Shown: one piece after another, positions 26,288 through 38,429 of the stretch
Layout: the number at the start of each line of letters is the position of its first letter
Numbering within the stretch: the stretch's first letter is position 1
DNA from: Sipunculus nudus
Lineage: Eukaryota; Annelida; Sipuncula; Golfingiida; Sipunculidae
Assembly: GCA_026874595.1 (NCBI GenBank)
Contig: CM049320.1
Span: 46,078,714 to 46,142,713 of the forward strand
DNA length: 64,000 nucleotides
Reading direction: 5' to 3'
Notes under the pieces: generated by a model
Told to the model about the DNA's origin: nothing
The model's database searches: none
The model's input: only the letters and a program-made list of their open reading frames with translations
Program-made: the position numbers and the translations under genes

Positions 26288-28249
26288 GTATCGCCAGACA
26301 TAGTCTGGAGATACTATGGTTTAGGCACGGTTGCGCCGCCGCCGCCGCAGAGATTTCTTTTGGACACAATAACTCAAAAAATATTTCAAGGATCTTTTTC
26401 AAACTTGACACATTTATAGATATAGGTGAGAGGACGAAGCCTATTTAAAATGGGGTCATGACCTCAACTAGGAGAGTGACCTTGACCTTGAATAGATCCA
26501 TTTTTGGGGAAAATCACACAAATTCTTAAATATCTCAAGAAATCTTTCATGGATTTATCCAAAAATCAAGTTGGACAAAGATCTTGGATAGTGATGTCAT
26601 GTACCGGAAACTGGTGGTGCCACCTAGTATCCTTTTCTTGTTTTGTGCCGTTTAATACCCCCATCATTGCCACTTGACAGTACTTTTAGCATCACAAGTC
26701 AAAAACTGATTGACAGATTTCTTTAATATTTTGCATGTACATAGGTATGGGTTATGGAATGATGTATATTAAAATTGGGGTCATGACCTTTCCTTTGAGA
26801 GTGGCTTTGACCTTGAATATTACCATATATGGTGAAAATCACATAAAATCATGAATATCTTAAAAAGGGATGCAAGGGTTGGTCCAAAAATCAAGTTGAC
26901 GGAAGATCTTGGATAGTTTTGTCTTTTGCAGAAGATAGGTGGCGCCACCTGTTGTCCTTTTCTTGTTTTTTGCACCTTTGAATACCCCATCATTGCCACT
27001 TGACAGTATATACTGTGAGCATTATAAGTCAAACAGTAATGGACAGATTTCTTTCATGTTATGCATGTATATAGATATGGTTTATGGAATGAGGTATATT
27101 TAATTTTAAATTTAATTTTAAAATTTAATTTAATTTAAATTATTTTTTTTTAAATTTAATTTTTTTTTTCAAATGTTGGATATTTTGGAATGCAGTTTAT
27201 TGATTTGGGGTCATGACCGTGACTATGAGAGTGACCTTGACCTTGAATATTCCCATATTTGGTGAAAAACATAAAATCATGAATATCTTAAAAAGGGCCA
27301 CTTGACAGCACTGTGAGCATTATAAGTCAAAAACTAATGGACAGATTTCTTTTATATTATGCATATACATAGATTTGGATTATGGGATGAGATATATTTA
27401 AATTTGGGTCCTGACCTTGCATATGAGAGTGGACTTGACTTTAAATATTGCCATATATGGTAAAAATCACCAACAATCATGAAAATCTCCAGTGAACCTG
27501 GGGGATTGCTTCAGCTAGTGGTCTGCACATGGTGTTGCATCATGTTTTGCCCAAACATCAGCAGTTCTGGGCCATGGTCAGATTCTATAAATAGATATAA
27601 TGGTCAGTGATAAATGAATTAGTGCACTGGGTGTACCACAGAGTCACAACTGGATCATATTCCTTTGAGAGTGGTCTTGACCTTTGGACGAAGACTATTT
27701 AAAATGGCTCATGAATGTTGCCTATATGGGACTTGACAGTATTGTCAGCATTATAAAATAAAAATTAAAAAGTTGTTGGATAGTGTTGTCATGTGCTGGA
27801 AACTAATTAGCAGATATCTTTCATATTATGCATATAGATAGATATGGGTAATGTGATGAGTCATTTGCTGGGAACTGCATGGTGGCACCCCCTACTCTAT
27901 TTTATTGTTTTTCCACAATTTGTTGGATAGTGTTGTCATGTGGTGGAAACTAATTGGCAGATATCTTTCATATTATGCATATAGATAGATATGGGTAATG
28001 TGATGGGTCATTAGCTGGGAACTGCATGGTGGCACCCCCTACTCTATTTTCTTGTTACATCATTAAATATATACTTCTTTTTATACATAACCTTTTACAT
28101 AACAATTGCCTTCACTTTAAATATTCCTATATTTTGTACAAATGTTTCTCATATTCATTGCTAAAATACAAATACATCACATTATATCAACAAAATACCA
28201 CAAAACCTCTGGCGATACTATGGCACCAGCGGTGCCAAGAAATGTCTAG
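26288..28249 (+). mobile_element. Helentron-like family D, copy D1
   Basis: 5' GTATCGCCAGA and internal 3' TCTGGCGATAC are exact inverted copies; then the hairpin TGGCACC-AGC-GGTGCCA and AGAAATGTCTAG before TTT. Units carry TGACCTTGACCTTGAA, ATATCTCAAGAAATC and GGTGGTGCCACCT. A 70-bp run of only A and T lies near 27100-27170, and a ~137-bp tandem duplication near 27776-28050. Nested in E3. Confidence 0.8.
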
Positions 28250-29519
28250 TTTCAAGTAGGGACCACTTTTGTGTTCAGATGGCAGCACTTGGTTTTTCCA
28301 TTGGCAGATTGCCAGTGCCTTGATGTTGGCCATTAGCTCAGATGATGTCAGCTCTATAAATAGTTTTGGCACAGTGCCAGGATTGGAAGAAGTGCAGGTA
28401 TAGGTCAAGAGTTCACTCAGTGCAGTAGCTGCATTCTATTTATAGCTTTTCAGACTGCTCCCTGCATCATATTTGGCACCAAAGTTTAGCCTGAATCTAT
28501 TTATAGCTTTGGCAGACTGCCAGCTGTGTCAGATTATGCAACAGGTCAAGAGTTCACTCAGTGCAGCCAGGTACAGGTCAAAAGTTCACTCAGTCTGGCC
28601 AGGTGCAGGTCAAGAGTTCACTCAGTGCAGTAGCTTGAGGCAGCAATTTTTCACAGGTCACTTGGAGGCAACTGCCTTACTCACCTAAGCCTTGTCAGCC
28701 CAGTGCATCAAACTCTGGGGAAGTTTGATGTATTGGACTGATAATTTGACTTGTCTATGCGTCTTTGATGGTATTCTCATTTACAAGACAGGTGGTGTGC
28801 CTACAATGACTATTGCACAGTGTATGTGCCTGCTTATTTCTACAGTGGAATTTGATATATCAGCCTGAAATTGGGCATATTTATACATATCCGATAGCTT
28901 TGTCGTATGCAAGACATGTGGTGCCACCTACAATAATTTTTGCACAATGTGTGTCCCTGCTTATTTCTCAGGAGGGGTTTGATATATCAGTCTGAAAATT
29001 GGCATAGGTGTGTATCTCTGATAGCTTCGTTGTATACAAGACTGGTGGTGCCAGCTAGAATCGTTTTTGTGTTGTGTGCACCCATGTCAGAATTTCAGCA
29101 GTGATGTTTGTGTAATTGTTTCTTATTCAAAATGTTTAGCACTTGCATTGTTCATATACATAAAAAGTAATGGTCCAGCATTGAAGCATTATACCTTATG
29201 TATTTCTCAATGCACAGGTTCGCATTAGGCCTGTAGGCCTTGTTTCTTATTTTTACAAATATTTTTCTATTTATTTTACTATAAAATGACAACAATCATG
29301 TCAGTTTCTCAGCTATGATTCCATCTAGTGTCCCAAAACCTGGTGTGATTATTGATCACAAGTGAATGCCCTATAGTAATCATCCTGTCTGTCTGTTTGT
29401 TCATCTGTCTGTCTGTCCATCCATCCATCCACACAAATTTATTTCCAGATGACAACTCCAGGTTGGAATGACATATGGATTTCAGACATGACTTACACAT
29501 GGCCCACCACTAAAGAAAG

Positions 29520-30400
29520 AACCTGAATGATTTTAGGGTCATGAGGTCAAAGGTCAAGGTCACAAGACTCACTTATTTAAAAAGATTATGGCTGCATTTT
29601 AAGCCAAGCTTATCCCAAACTTTCCATCTTGCACATTTAGCTGACCTGCCAGTATAGTTTGAGCATAAATGAATTTTGGGTCACAAGGTCAAAGGTCAAG
29701 ATCACAGGGCCGTCTGTTCACAAATTAGTTTCCAGATGATAATTCAAGTTTAGTCTGACATATTGGTTTCAAACTTAATTTATATATGGCTTATCAATAA
29801 AGTAAGATCCCTGTCGATTTTAGGGTCCAAAGGTCAAAGGTAAAGGTCACAGGACCCATTTATTTAAAAAGAATGTGTATGAATTTCAAGCCAAACGTTT
29901 CATCACAAACCTTCCTTCTTCAAGATATTACTGACCTGCCAATAGGAGAAGATATTTTTCGATTTGGGGTCATATTGTCAAAGGTCAAGGTCACAGGGCC
30001 CATCCATTCACAAACTAGTTTATGGATGATAATTCTGCTTTGGCTAGACAGGTTGGCTTCAAACTTGATTTATTAATGACCCACCACTTAAGTAAAAAAA
30101 TGTTGATTTTCAGGGTCCAGAGGTCAAAGGTGAAGGTCACAGGAGCCATACCTTTAACATGATTGTGGAAGCAATGTAAATCAAACTTTTCATCCCAAAC
30201 TTTCCATCTTTCACTCATGGCTTACTTGCCCAAGTGGAAGAAATCTGTAGATTTTGAGGTTACCTGGTCAGAGGTCAAGGTCACTGGACCCACATTTTTT
30301 TGGAAGAATGTTACAATAATCTAAATTCTGCAAATTCAGGGATATTAAGTTCTCAGATTTTTTGGTCACAAGGTCATTGGTTAAGGTCACAGGACCGTCA
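29520..30400 (+). repeat. AGGTCA-rich cassette (in A5)
   Basis: Five or six diverged units of roughly 150-170 bp, each with a block such as AGGTCAAAGGTCAAGGTCAC. The block contains AGGTCA half-sites as DR1 and DR0 arrangements. The same cassette is found in D2 (52330-53410). Confidence 0.75.
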
Positions 30401-30471
30401 TTCATAAAAATGTCTTTAAAAATATCCTAATAGACAAATACAGCTGAGCGTCGAGACCCATGGGTCCCTAG

Positions 30472-30691
30472 TTAACAAAAGGAAAACACTGATTTTTGGC
30501 TTATTTTCAGGTCTGTTAACATTTGAATTTTGCTATAATCCCTGACTAGGAACGATTAATCCACAAAAGTTTTAACCCAAGGAATAGTTTTGAGGAAAAA
30601 AACACAAAATTTTTAACCCACAATATTTTCTGAATCCACAGTATGTATGTATGTATGTATATATATATAGATATATATATATATATATATA
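30472..30691. repeat. short unassigned stretch ending in TATG/TA repeat
   Basis: AT-rich DNA after A5, then (TATG)n and (TA)n from about 30643 to 30691. The TA repeat is the target of the pogo-like element that follows. Confidence 0.7.
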
Positions 30692-31472
30692 CAGTAGAGC
30701 GCCGTATTTCCGAATGCCGAATTTCTGAAAATTTGTTTTTACGAAATTTAAAATGGGGAACCGACAATGTATTCGGATTTCCGAATGTGAAAACCTAAAA
30801 TGAGTATTGTAATTACGAGTCACAAGGCCTGCAGTCATGTGTTAAGCCCAGTGGTGACCCTAATTAATTAGTTCTGGCCTGATGTTGTCACAGGGGCAAA
30901 GGTGTGAAAACTACAGCTAGCCCCGCAACGCTCGGCCCTCTGTACCCCTAGCAAGCGACCAGCAGTTTATCCAAGAGCACTCGTGTGTTATCAATCACAT
31001 CTCGTTTGTACTCGAGCAAGCATAGTTCGTTGGCTTGGGACAACATGTCATGCCAAAAAACTGAGCATCAGCATTGGTTAGGTATAATTCATTAAACGTT
31101 TATGCTCGAGCAGCTTTTAAATGTCCTGGTCTTCAATTACGTAGATCGATAAGAAACACTGTGTTTCTTGGCGATGTCATTTGACCTTTGCCTCCAGTGA
31201 CTTTGATGAAAAAAAGAGCACGCATGTATCCATAAGGCGGGGTAGACTGATCTTTTGCCAATAATGCTCAGCAATAATACAGTATTTTTTATACATCCAG
31301 GTCGCCAATAATGAATATTGAAAAGAAACAAAGTGTTTCTCGGGTAAAATGGCATTAAGTTAATCATTAACTGTTGTACTAACTTGCCGCTAGACCATTG
31401 TCCGCATTTCCGATATTCGTTTTTACCAGTCAAAAGCTTGTCCCCCGACGCTTTCATAACAACGGCGCTCTA

Positions 31473-31475
<3 letters not shown>
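30692..31475. mobile_element. pogo/Tigger-like MITE in a TA repeat
   Basis: Terminal inverted repeat CAGTAGAGCGCCGT at the left and its exact complement ACGGCGCTCTACTG at the right, with TA on both sides. CAGTAGA ends with TA targets are typical of pogo/Tigger elements of the Tc1-mariner group. At 784 bp with no transposase frame it is non-autonomous. Confidence 0.75.
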
Positions 31476-31507
<32 letters not shown>

Positions 31508-31586
31508 TATATACCAACACAATTGCATTCAGTAGGAAAAAGAACCCATGATCCTAGCAGGCCCAACTGGACACTGGAATGTAACC

Positions 31587-31617
<31 letters not shown>

Positions 31618-31680
31618 TATACACCAACACAATTGCACTTAGTAGGAAAAAGGACCGAATTGGACGCTGGAATGTAACGA
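31476..31680. repeat. TA repeat with a duplicated ~60-75-bp block
   Basis: (TA)n tracts alternate with two copies of a block starting CACCAACACAATTGCA or close to it and ending GGAATGTAAC (about 31513-31585 and 31621-31679). The second copy is shorter. Repeat slippage around TA tracts is the simplest explanation. Confidence 0.7.
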
Positions 31681-33182
31681 CAATTTTTTTACCAGTTTAA
31701 TTTATAGAACATATTTTCCATGGATCTGGAAAAGTCAGAGAATTTTGGAAAAGTCATGGAGTTTTAAAAATCAGTCAAGGAATTTTATTTTTTATGCCCC
31801 CGCCACAAAGTGGCCAGGGCATATAGTTTTACCCATGTCCATCATTCTGTTATTCCGTCCTTCCATCATTCCGAAATCAAACAGTTGTGCTGACTTTTTT
31901 CCCAGTGCCTGCAGATATTGGCCTGATTTTTGGTGTTCAGGCAGATAATGACCAGTTACAGATCGAGTTTGTGTTTGGTCCCGGTTGACCATTTTACGGA
32001 CCTGAACATAGAAAATTTCATGAAAAATAGAAATTGTCATGACAAAAACACATGTACAGACTTTTTTCGCAATCCCTGTAGAAATTGGCCTTATTTTTAG
32101 CTCAGCTGACTGAAAGTCATCTGAGCTATAGCGATCACTCTTTGTCCGTCGTCCGTCTGTCCGTCTGTCTGTCTGTCTGTCTGTCCGTCTGTCCGTTAAC
32201 CAGGCACAAATCGTAACCGCTAGAACTGGAATCTTCTTACTTGACATCCTGGGAGGTCCATGAAAAATCTCCTTGGAAACCAGAAATTAGGTCTCTGTTA
32301 CCCATATCCTTCGAGCTATGGGGCCCCAAAGTACCCCCAGAAAAGTCCAAAATTTCATACAAAAACTTCAATATCTCATTAACTACTTGACTGATGGTCA
32401 TGATTTGTGGCATAACTATTGATCATGAGATGTGTCATCATTTCCTGAAGACTGGTGGCGCCACCTGTATTTTTCGATTTTTTACGAATTTTTTTCTCTA
32501 TTTTTGAGACCTTTAAAAATGTGAACATCTGTTAACAAGGCACAAATCGTAAAGACTGGACTTAGAATCTTCATTCTCGACACACTGAGAGACCTATGAA
32601 AAGTCTCCATGGAAGCCAGAAATTAGGTCTCTGTTACCCATATTCTTCGAGCTATGGGGCCCCAAAGTACCCCCAGAAAAGTCCAAAATTTCATACAAAA
32701 ACTTCAATATCTCATTAACTACTTGACTGATGGTCATGATTTGTGGCATAACTATTGATCATGAGATGTGTCATCATTTCCTGCAGACTGGTGGCGCCAC
32801 CTGTTTCGTTCAATTTTTTTACAAATTTTTTTCTCTATTTTTGAGACCTTTCAAAATGTAAACATCTGTTAACAAGGCACAAATCGTAAAGACTGGACCT
32901 AGAATCTTCATTCTTGACACACTGAGAGACCTATGAAAAGTCTCCATGGAAACCAGAAATGAGGTCTCTGTTACCCATATTCTTCGAGCTATGGAGCCCC
33001 AAAGTACCCCCAAGAAAAGTAAAAAATTTCATACAAAAACTTCAATATCTCATTAACTACTTGACTGATGGTCATGATTTGTGGCATAACTATTGATCAT
33101 GAGATGTGTCATCACTTCCCGCAGACTGGTGGTGCCACCTTTATTCGATTTTTTCCTCTATTTTTGAGACCTTTAAGGATGC

Positions 33183-35985
33183 CAGGGTTCGTACGCACCT
33201 TGAAAACCTTGAAAAGTGCTTGAATTTAGTCATTTCAATTTCAAGGGCTTGAAAAGTGCTTGAAAAGAGCGAGTGGTTTGGAAAAGTGCTTGAAAAATAA
33301 AATGTTGTAAAAAAGTTTGGTGAATGTTGTGTTTATGCATACCTGGTATTTTAATATCGACTTTCGGGCATCTCTACGTCAATTGAATGTATGAAATAGA
33401 ATGAACCCAATCGTGGATGAATGAGACCGGGCGGTGAAAGTGACGATGTAACAAGTTAACATACGAGAGTAATAACCATGCTTCTTATCAAATAGTATAA
33501 GTGAGCTGTTTTCTGTAAAGATCGTGGAGATTTCCTCGAGGTACGTATAAAAGCTCTATAATTGAAAACTCAATACACGCTAGGCGAGTTCATGTAAGTA
33601 TTTTCGCAAGACTTATAATTTAAATTGGAATGTAACACTACAGAGATTATTAATATATCTATTGAGAAGATCTGTTCAAAGGAAATAATTATCTGGGAAC
33701 AAACCAAGAGAATAAAATGTGTGAAAAATACATGATGGGAACAACTCGAATTTGAGGAATGATAATAATATAAAACTTATTCGCTCTGTACAATATGTCG
33801 TTTAAATCTGGGTAACTTTATGTTTTACATTGGTAACTCGGCGATAATAATTATATCAGAGGGGTCATATTTTCCCAACGAACCTGATCAGACATCGTTT
33901 TGGTTAAAGGTTTTTCAGTTTACCCACGGGTTGCGTTTTTTTTTATCTTGGTCCCTGCGCATTCCACGTGTACGCGCTGTGATCGTCATCTGTTAGCTCA
34001 CTAAGACCACTGATCAGCGAAATACAATTTTTACGCGGGGTCAATCCAATTAAAGATAAATACTGTTTGTCCAAAATAGGTATAGGTGTTTGGCAGGTTG
34101 TGACGTATATTCACGTGCTTTGTCGTCAGTTTGTAAAAGGCTGGGATCCATTGGGGAAATCACATTTTTGTTGCGATGTGTTAGCCGTTTGAAAGTTTAA
34201 AGAGTGATCAGCGACATACACATCTTCCAGTATCGGCCCCCACGATCCTTGTTCTGCGTAACGTTTGCATAAAGCTCACCAATTAGAATTTTTTAAAATA
34301 AGATTTCACACTGTTAGTTTTAGTGAAATATTGGACAGATTTGAATGGAATTCTGGCTGCGTCTGTGGTCTTTATATAACGACCATCACAGGTGTTCCCC
34401 GGCCATTTGTTGACAGTTGCGGCTCAAGTTGTGACTTGGCGGTAAACGGCATAAACCTCGTGCACGACAAGGTCGTAATATAAACTTGCTGATACGAAGT
34501 TTGACTAGTATTGTTTGGAATAATTTGATAATATTATACCCAAATATCGTATAAGGGTAACATATAACAGGCTTTTATTGATTTTTGTTGCCGTTGAAAA
34601 CTTGAATGAATATCCCCAACTATCTCCAAACTGTCGGAGATTCTCGGCACCTCTTCTGCCGGAGCATGTAATTTGCTAAAGTTTGAGCTAGTCGGCAAAT
34701 CAGAGATCCCTATTCAAGATATTACAGGTTTAGGCCCTCGTTATCAGATTAGTTAAATCTGTCAAGGTAATGCCAAAGATGAGTGATCATTTTGAATGGG
34801 CCGATATGTATTAAACCGCGACAGGCTGTACCGAAGGGTAAAGTAATAGGAAGTGGCTAAACAGCCGGCAGGGTGCCGGCAGTTTAGTCCACAGGCTAAA
34901 CAGCCGGCAGGGAATACTGACCTTGCCCTTGAGTCTATAGCCCACTGGCTGAACTGTTGGCAAATGAATGTAACATTGTATGCGCTATTTCAGTGTGATT
35001 CTCTGTACTTTTCATCATTTTGACAATGAGGTGACAATATAGTGCTGACTTACCAAATTAGATATTATGCTGTAGCCTTTTCTTGAGAAATGCTATTTGG
35101 TGTGGATATTTCTTGCATCATCTCACAAAACAATAGCTAGGCTCAGCAACTTTAATTGGGTGTGGTGTAAGATTGTGTGATTATACCTTTGATTAAGTAA
35201 TTAGCTGATCCTTTGGCCATTAATTTGACATAACCTGAGTTTGTTTTCACACACTAATTATTTGTTTGCTCATAAGCACACTAGTGTATAAACTATAAAC
35301 AGTCTCTAGACACAGATTCACATTTCTGGTAAATTTTTATGACAAAATCTATAAACTATCCTGTAAATATTACAATTTTTATCAGATAATTTATATAAAA
35401 TTACCCTGTCAATATCACAAATGTGTACTTTTAATACCTACTCATTATTACTCCACATACTTATTACATATAAACCAGCAAAATAGATAATTTGTTAAGT
35501 CATCACTATATTGTCAGCTCATTGTCCAAATAATAATGATAATGGAAAGTACAGAGTATTAGTATAACACTGAAATAGACTGAAATAGAATGAAATGCTC
35601 TTAATAGAGCATACATTAATTTGCCGGCAGTTTAGCCAGTGGGGTAGACTGCTGGCAAGGTCAATTTCCCCTGCCGGCTGTTTAGCCTGTTGACTAAACT
35701 GCCGGCACCCTGCCGGTTGTTTAGCCACTTCTAAAGTAATAACGAAGTAATAACTATTACTTATTTTACTTTTCCTAGCAATTTTAAGACACTATATGGT
35801 CCATCTCCTCATTATAATTATTATTTTGCATTATGTGTTTCAAGACTTTCGATGTCGGTAACATGCATTGGTGAAGGAGCACTGACCGTCCATAAATTTT
35901 GATGTCCTTGAAAATACTTTTCAGGTCCTTGAAAAGTGCTTGAAAAGTGCTTGAAATTTTTCTCATGATAAGTGTATGAACCCTG
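33183..35985. mobile_element. non-autonomous DNA transposon with 5-bp TSD, copy 2
   Basis: Same family as 11639-13594: ends CAGGGTTCGTAC and GTATGAACCCTG, flanked by GATGC at 33178-33182 and 35986-35990. Subterminal CTTGAAAAGTGCTTGAA motifs are at both ends. An 883-bp element (34849-35731) is inserted within; without it the length is about 1.9 kb, matching copy 1. No coding capacity. Confidence 0.85.
34849..35731. mobile_element. long-TIR element with 10-bp TSD (MULE-like MITE)
   Basis: Imperfect terminal inverted repeats of about 110-120 bp, starting GAAGTGGCTAAACAGCCGGC, rich in GCCGGCAG motifs, around an AT-rich core. Flanked by TAAAGTAATA at 34839-34848 and 35732-35741. Long TIRs with a 9-11-bp TSD are typical of Mutator-like elements; that assignment is inference. 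The 69-residue frame in the right TIR is a by-product of the repeat. Confidence 0.7.
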
Positions 35986-36530
35986 GATGCTGTCATCTGT
36001 TAGCATGGCACAAATCGTAACGACTGGACCTAGAATCTTCATTCTTGACACACTGAGAGGTCCATGAAAAATATCCTTGGAAACCAGAAATAGGTCTCTG
36101 TTAACCATATCCTTCGAGCTATGGGGCCCCAAAGTACCCCCCCCCCCCCAGAGTAGTCAAAAATTTCATACAAAAACTTCAATATCTCAATAACTACATC
36201 ACTGATGGTCATGATTTTTGGCATACATATTGATTATGAGATGTTCCATCAGTTCCTGCAGACTGGTGGCGCCACCTATGTTATCTATCAAGAGGGTACA
36301 AATTGCAACAACTGGACCTAGAAACTTCATTCTTGTCATGCAAGGAGGCCCATGAAGATTGCCTGTGGAAACTTGAAATTAGGTCTCTGTTACCCATATC
36401 CTTCAAGCTATAGGTCTCTGAAGTATCCCTCAGAATAATGGACAATTTGATACAAAAGCTGAAGTATCTGAACAACTAATACGGAGATCATCATGATTCT
36501 TTGCATGGATATTGACCATTAAGTGTTTTT

Positions 36531-36556
36531 AGCTCAGCTGACTGTAAGTCATCTGA
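36531..36556 (+). mobile_element. isolated family A 5' tip
   Basis: Only the ~26-bp A tip (AGCTCAGCTGAC to GTCATCTGA) is present; it then joins directly to an interior A phrase (GTATCCCTCAGAATAATGG) also found just upstream. It is either a deletion of a nested copy or a replicative tip-only event. Confidence 0.5.
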
Positions 36557-37049
36557 AGTATCCCTCAGAATAATGGACAATTTGATACAAAAGCTCAAGT
36601 ATCTAAACAACTATTGCAGTGATCACCATGATTCTTTGCATGGATATTGATCATGGAATGTGTCATCAGTTTCTGCAGTATGGTGGCGCCACCTGTATTT
36701 TTTTTTATTTTTACGAATTTTTTTCTCTATTTTTGAGACCTCATAAGATGCGGTCATCTGTTAACATGGCACAAATCGTAACAACTGGACCTAGAATCTT
36801 CTCTCTTGACATGCTGAGAGGCCCATGAAAAGTTTCCTTAAAAACTTGAAATTAGGTCTCTGTTACCCATAACCTCTGAGCTATGGGGCTCCGAAGTACC
36901 CCCCAGAATAATGGAAAATTTGATACAAAAGTTCAAGTATCTGAACAATTATTATATTGATCACCATGATTCTTTGCATGGATATTGATCATGAAATGTT
37001 TCATCAGTTTCTGAATTCTGGTGGAGCCACCTGTATTTTTTCAATTTTT

Positions 37050-38243
37050 AGCTCAGCTGACTGAAAGTCATCTGAGCTGTAGAGATCACCTTTTGTCCGT
37101 CGTCCGTCCGGCCATCCAGGCGTCTGTCTGTTAACAGGGCACAAATTGTAACCGCTAGACCGGGAATCTTCTTACTTGAAATCCTGGGAGGTCTATGGAA
37201 ATTCTCCTTTTAAACCTGAAATTAGGTCACTGTGACCTATATTCTTCGAGCTATGGGGTTCTGAAGTACCCCCCAGAATAATGCAAAATTTAATACAAAA
37301 GCTCAAGTATCTGAACAACTAATGCATTAATCACCATGATTCTTTGCATGGATATTGATCATGGAGTGTTTCATCAATTTCTGGAGATTGGTGGCGCCAC
37401 CTATATTTTTTTTTATTTTTTACGATTTTTTTCTCTACTTTTGTGATCTTTAAACATTTGGTCATCTGTAAACAGGGCACAAATCATAATGACTGGACCT
37501 AGAATCTTCTGTCCTCACCTCCAGGGAAGCCCATAAAAGGTCTACATGGAAACCCGAAATAAGGTCCCTGTTACCCATATTCTGTGAGCCATGGGGCTCT
37601 GAAGTACCCCCCAGAATAAAGATTTGGTCATATATTAACAGGGCACAAATCATAATGACTAGACCTAGAATCTTCTGTCCTCACCTCCAGGGAAGCCCAT
37701 AAAAGGTCTACATGGAAACCTGAAATAAGGTCCCTGTTACCCATATCCTTCATGCTCTGGGGCTCCGAAGTACTCCCCAGAATAAAGATTTGGTCATCTG
37801 TTAACAGAGCACAAATTATAATGACTTGACCTAGAATCTCCTTTCTTGATATGCTGGGAGGCCCCTGAAAAGTCTCCTTGTGCACCTGAAATTACCTCTC
37901 TGTTACCCATATCCTTCATCCTATGCGGCTTTGAAATACCCCCCAGAATAAACATTTGGATTTGTTAACAGGGCACAAATCATAATAACTGGACCTAGAA
38001 TTTTATTTTTTGACATGCTGGGAGACCCCTGAAAAGTCATCTTGTAAACCTTGAAAATAGGTGTCTGTTACCCATATCCTTCATGCTACAGAGCTCCATA
38101 GTACCCCAATGAATATTGGATGATTTTATACAAAAGGTCAAGTTTGGAAAAAGTATTTCATTCAAATTTGACATTCAGATGATAAAATTACTTTTGTCAA
38201 TGCCTTTCTGGTCAGCTGAGCGTCATGACCCCTGGGTCACTTG
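37050..38243 (+). mobile_element. Helentron-like family A, copy A7 (short-unit interior, shares or competes for the A6 3' end)
   Basis: A tip AGCTCAGCTGAC after TTTTT, CCGTC tract, then three to four units with AGGGCACAAATCATAA and GGACCTAGAATCTTC. Only one A 3' end (38214-38243) follows the two tips at 32099 and 37050. Confidence 0.5.
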
Positions 38244-38429
38244 TTGTTGTGTTGGCAGATAATGACCAGTTACAGATTGAGTTCGCGTTTCGTCCTGGTT
38301 GACCTACTTTTGACCATTTGACAGCTCCTGAACATGGAAAATTTCATGAAAAATAGAAATTTTCATAACAAATGCATATGTACGGACTTTTTTTCCGCAG
38401 TGCCTGCAGATACCGCACTGAATTTTTTT

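Larger units (their letters stand above)
21928..29242 (+). mobile_element. Helentron-like family E, copy E3 (complete, with nested elements)
   Basis: 5' tip AGCGAACCTGTGAGC and 3' CACAGGTTCGC form an exact 11-bp inverted pair, followed by the AGGCCTGTAGGCCT hairpin and TG before TTT. The interior shows E units (CTCAGAAATGGCTG and GGTGGCGCCACCTGC) and a 3' region with repeated GTTCACTCAGTGCAG. Nested inside are a 1.2-kb insertion (22806-23991), B2 (24256-25989) and D1 (26288-28249). Another E copy (E4/E5) supplies the empty sites. Confidence 0.75.
21565..30471 (+). mobile_element. Helentron-like family A, copy A5 (contains E3)
   Basis: Starts AGCTCAGCTGAC with a CCGTC tract and short-unit interior. 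E3 (21928-29242) interrupts it in a T run just after GGCGCCACCCGTATTTTT; the A sequence resumes at 29243 with TTTCTTATTTTTACAAAT, matching the order in A4. The right part carries AGGTCA-rich units. It ends CAGCTGAGC, GACCCATGGGTC hairpin and CCTAG before TT. Confidence 0.65.
32099..38243 (+). mobile_element. Helentron-like family A, copy A6 (short-unit interior)
   Basis: A tip AGCTCAGCTGAC, CCGTC tract, then tandem ~300-bp units with GGACCTAGAATCTTC, CTTCAATATCTCATTAAC and GGTGGCGCCACCTG. The 3' end is CAGCTGAGC, GACCCCTGGGTC and ACTTG. A second 5-bp-TSD transposon is nested at 33183-35985 and further A tips lie at 36531 and 37050, so the right end could belong to either A6 or the copy starting at 37050. 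Confidence 0.6.
31794..38429 (+). mobile_element. Helentron-like family B, copy B3 (5' part, split by A6)
   Basis: Tip ATGCCCCCGCC after a T run, B units to 32098, then A6, then B units again at 38244-38429 (GCAGATAATGACCAGTTAC). E4 interrupts it at 38430. No B 3' end occurs until 57853-58053, which could be the far end of the same copy. Confidence 0.6.

Noticed and set aside
30640-31620. TA-rich tracts as promoters
   Set aside because: They are simple repeats flanking a pogo-like element, with no gene downstream.
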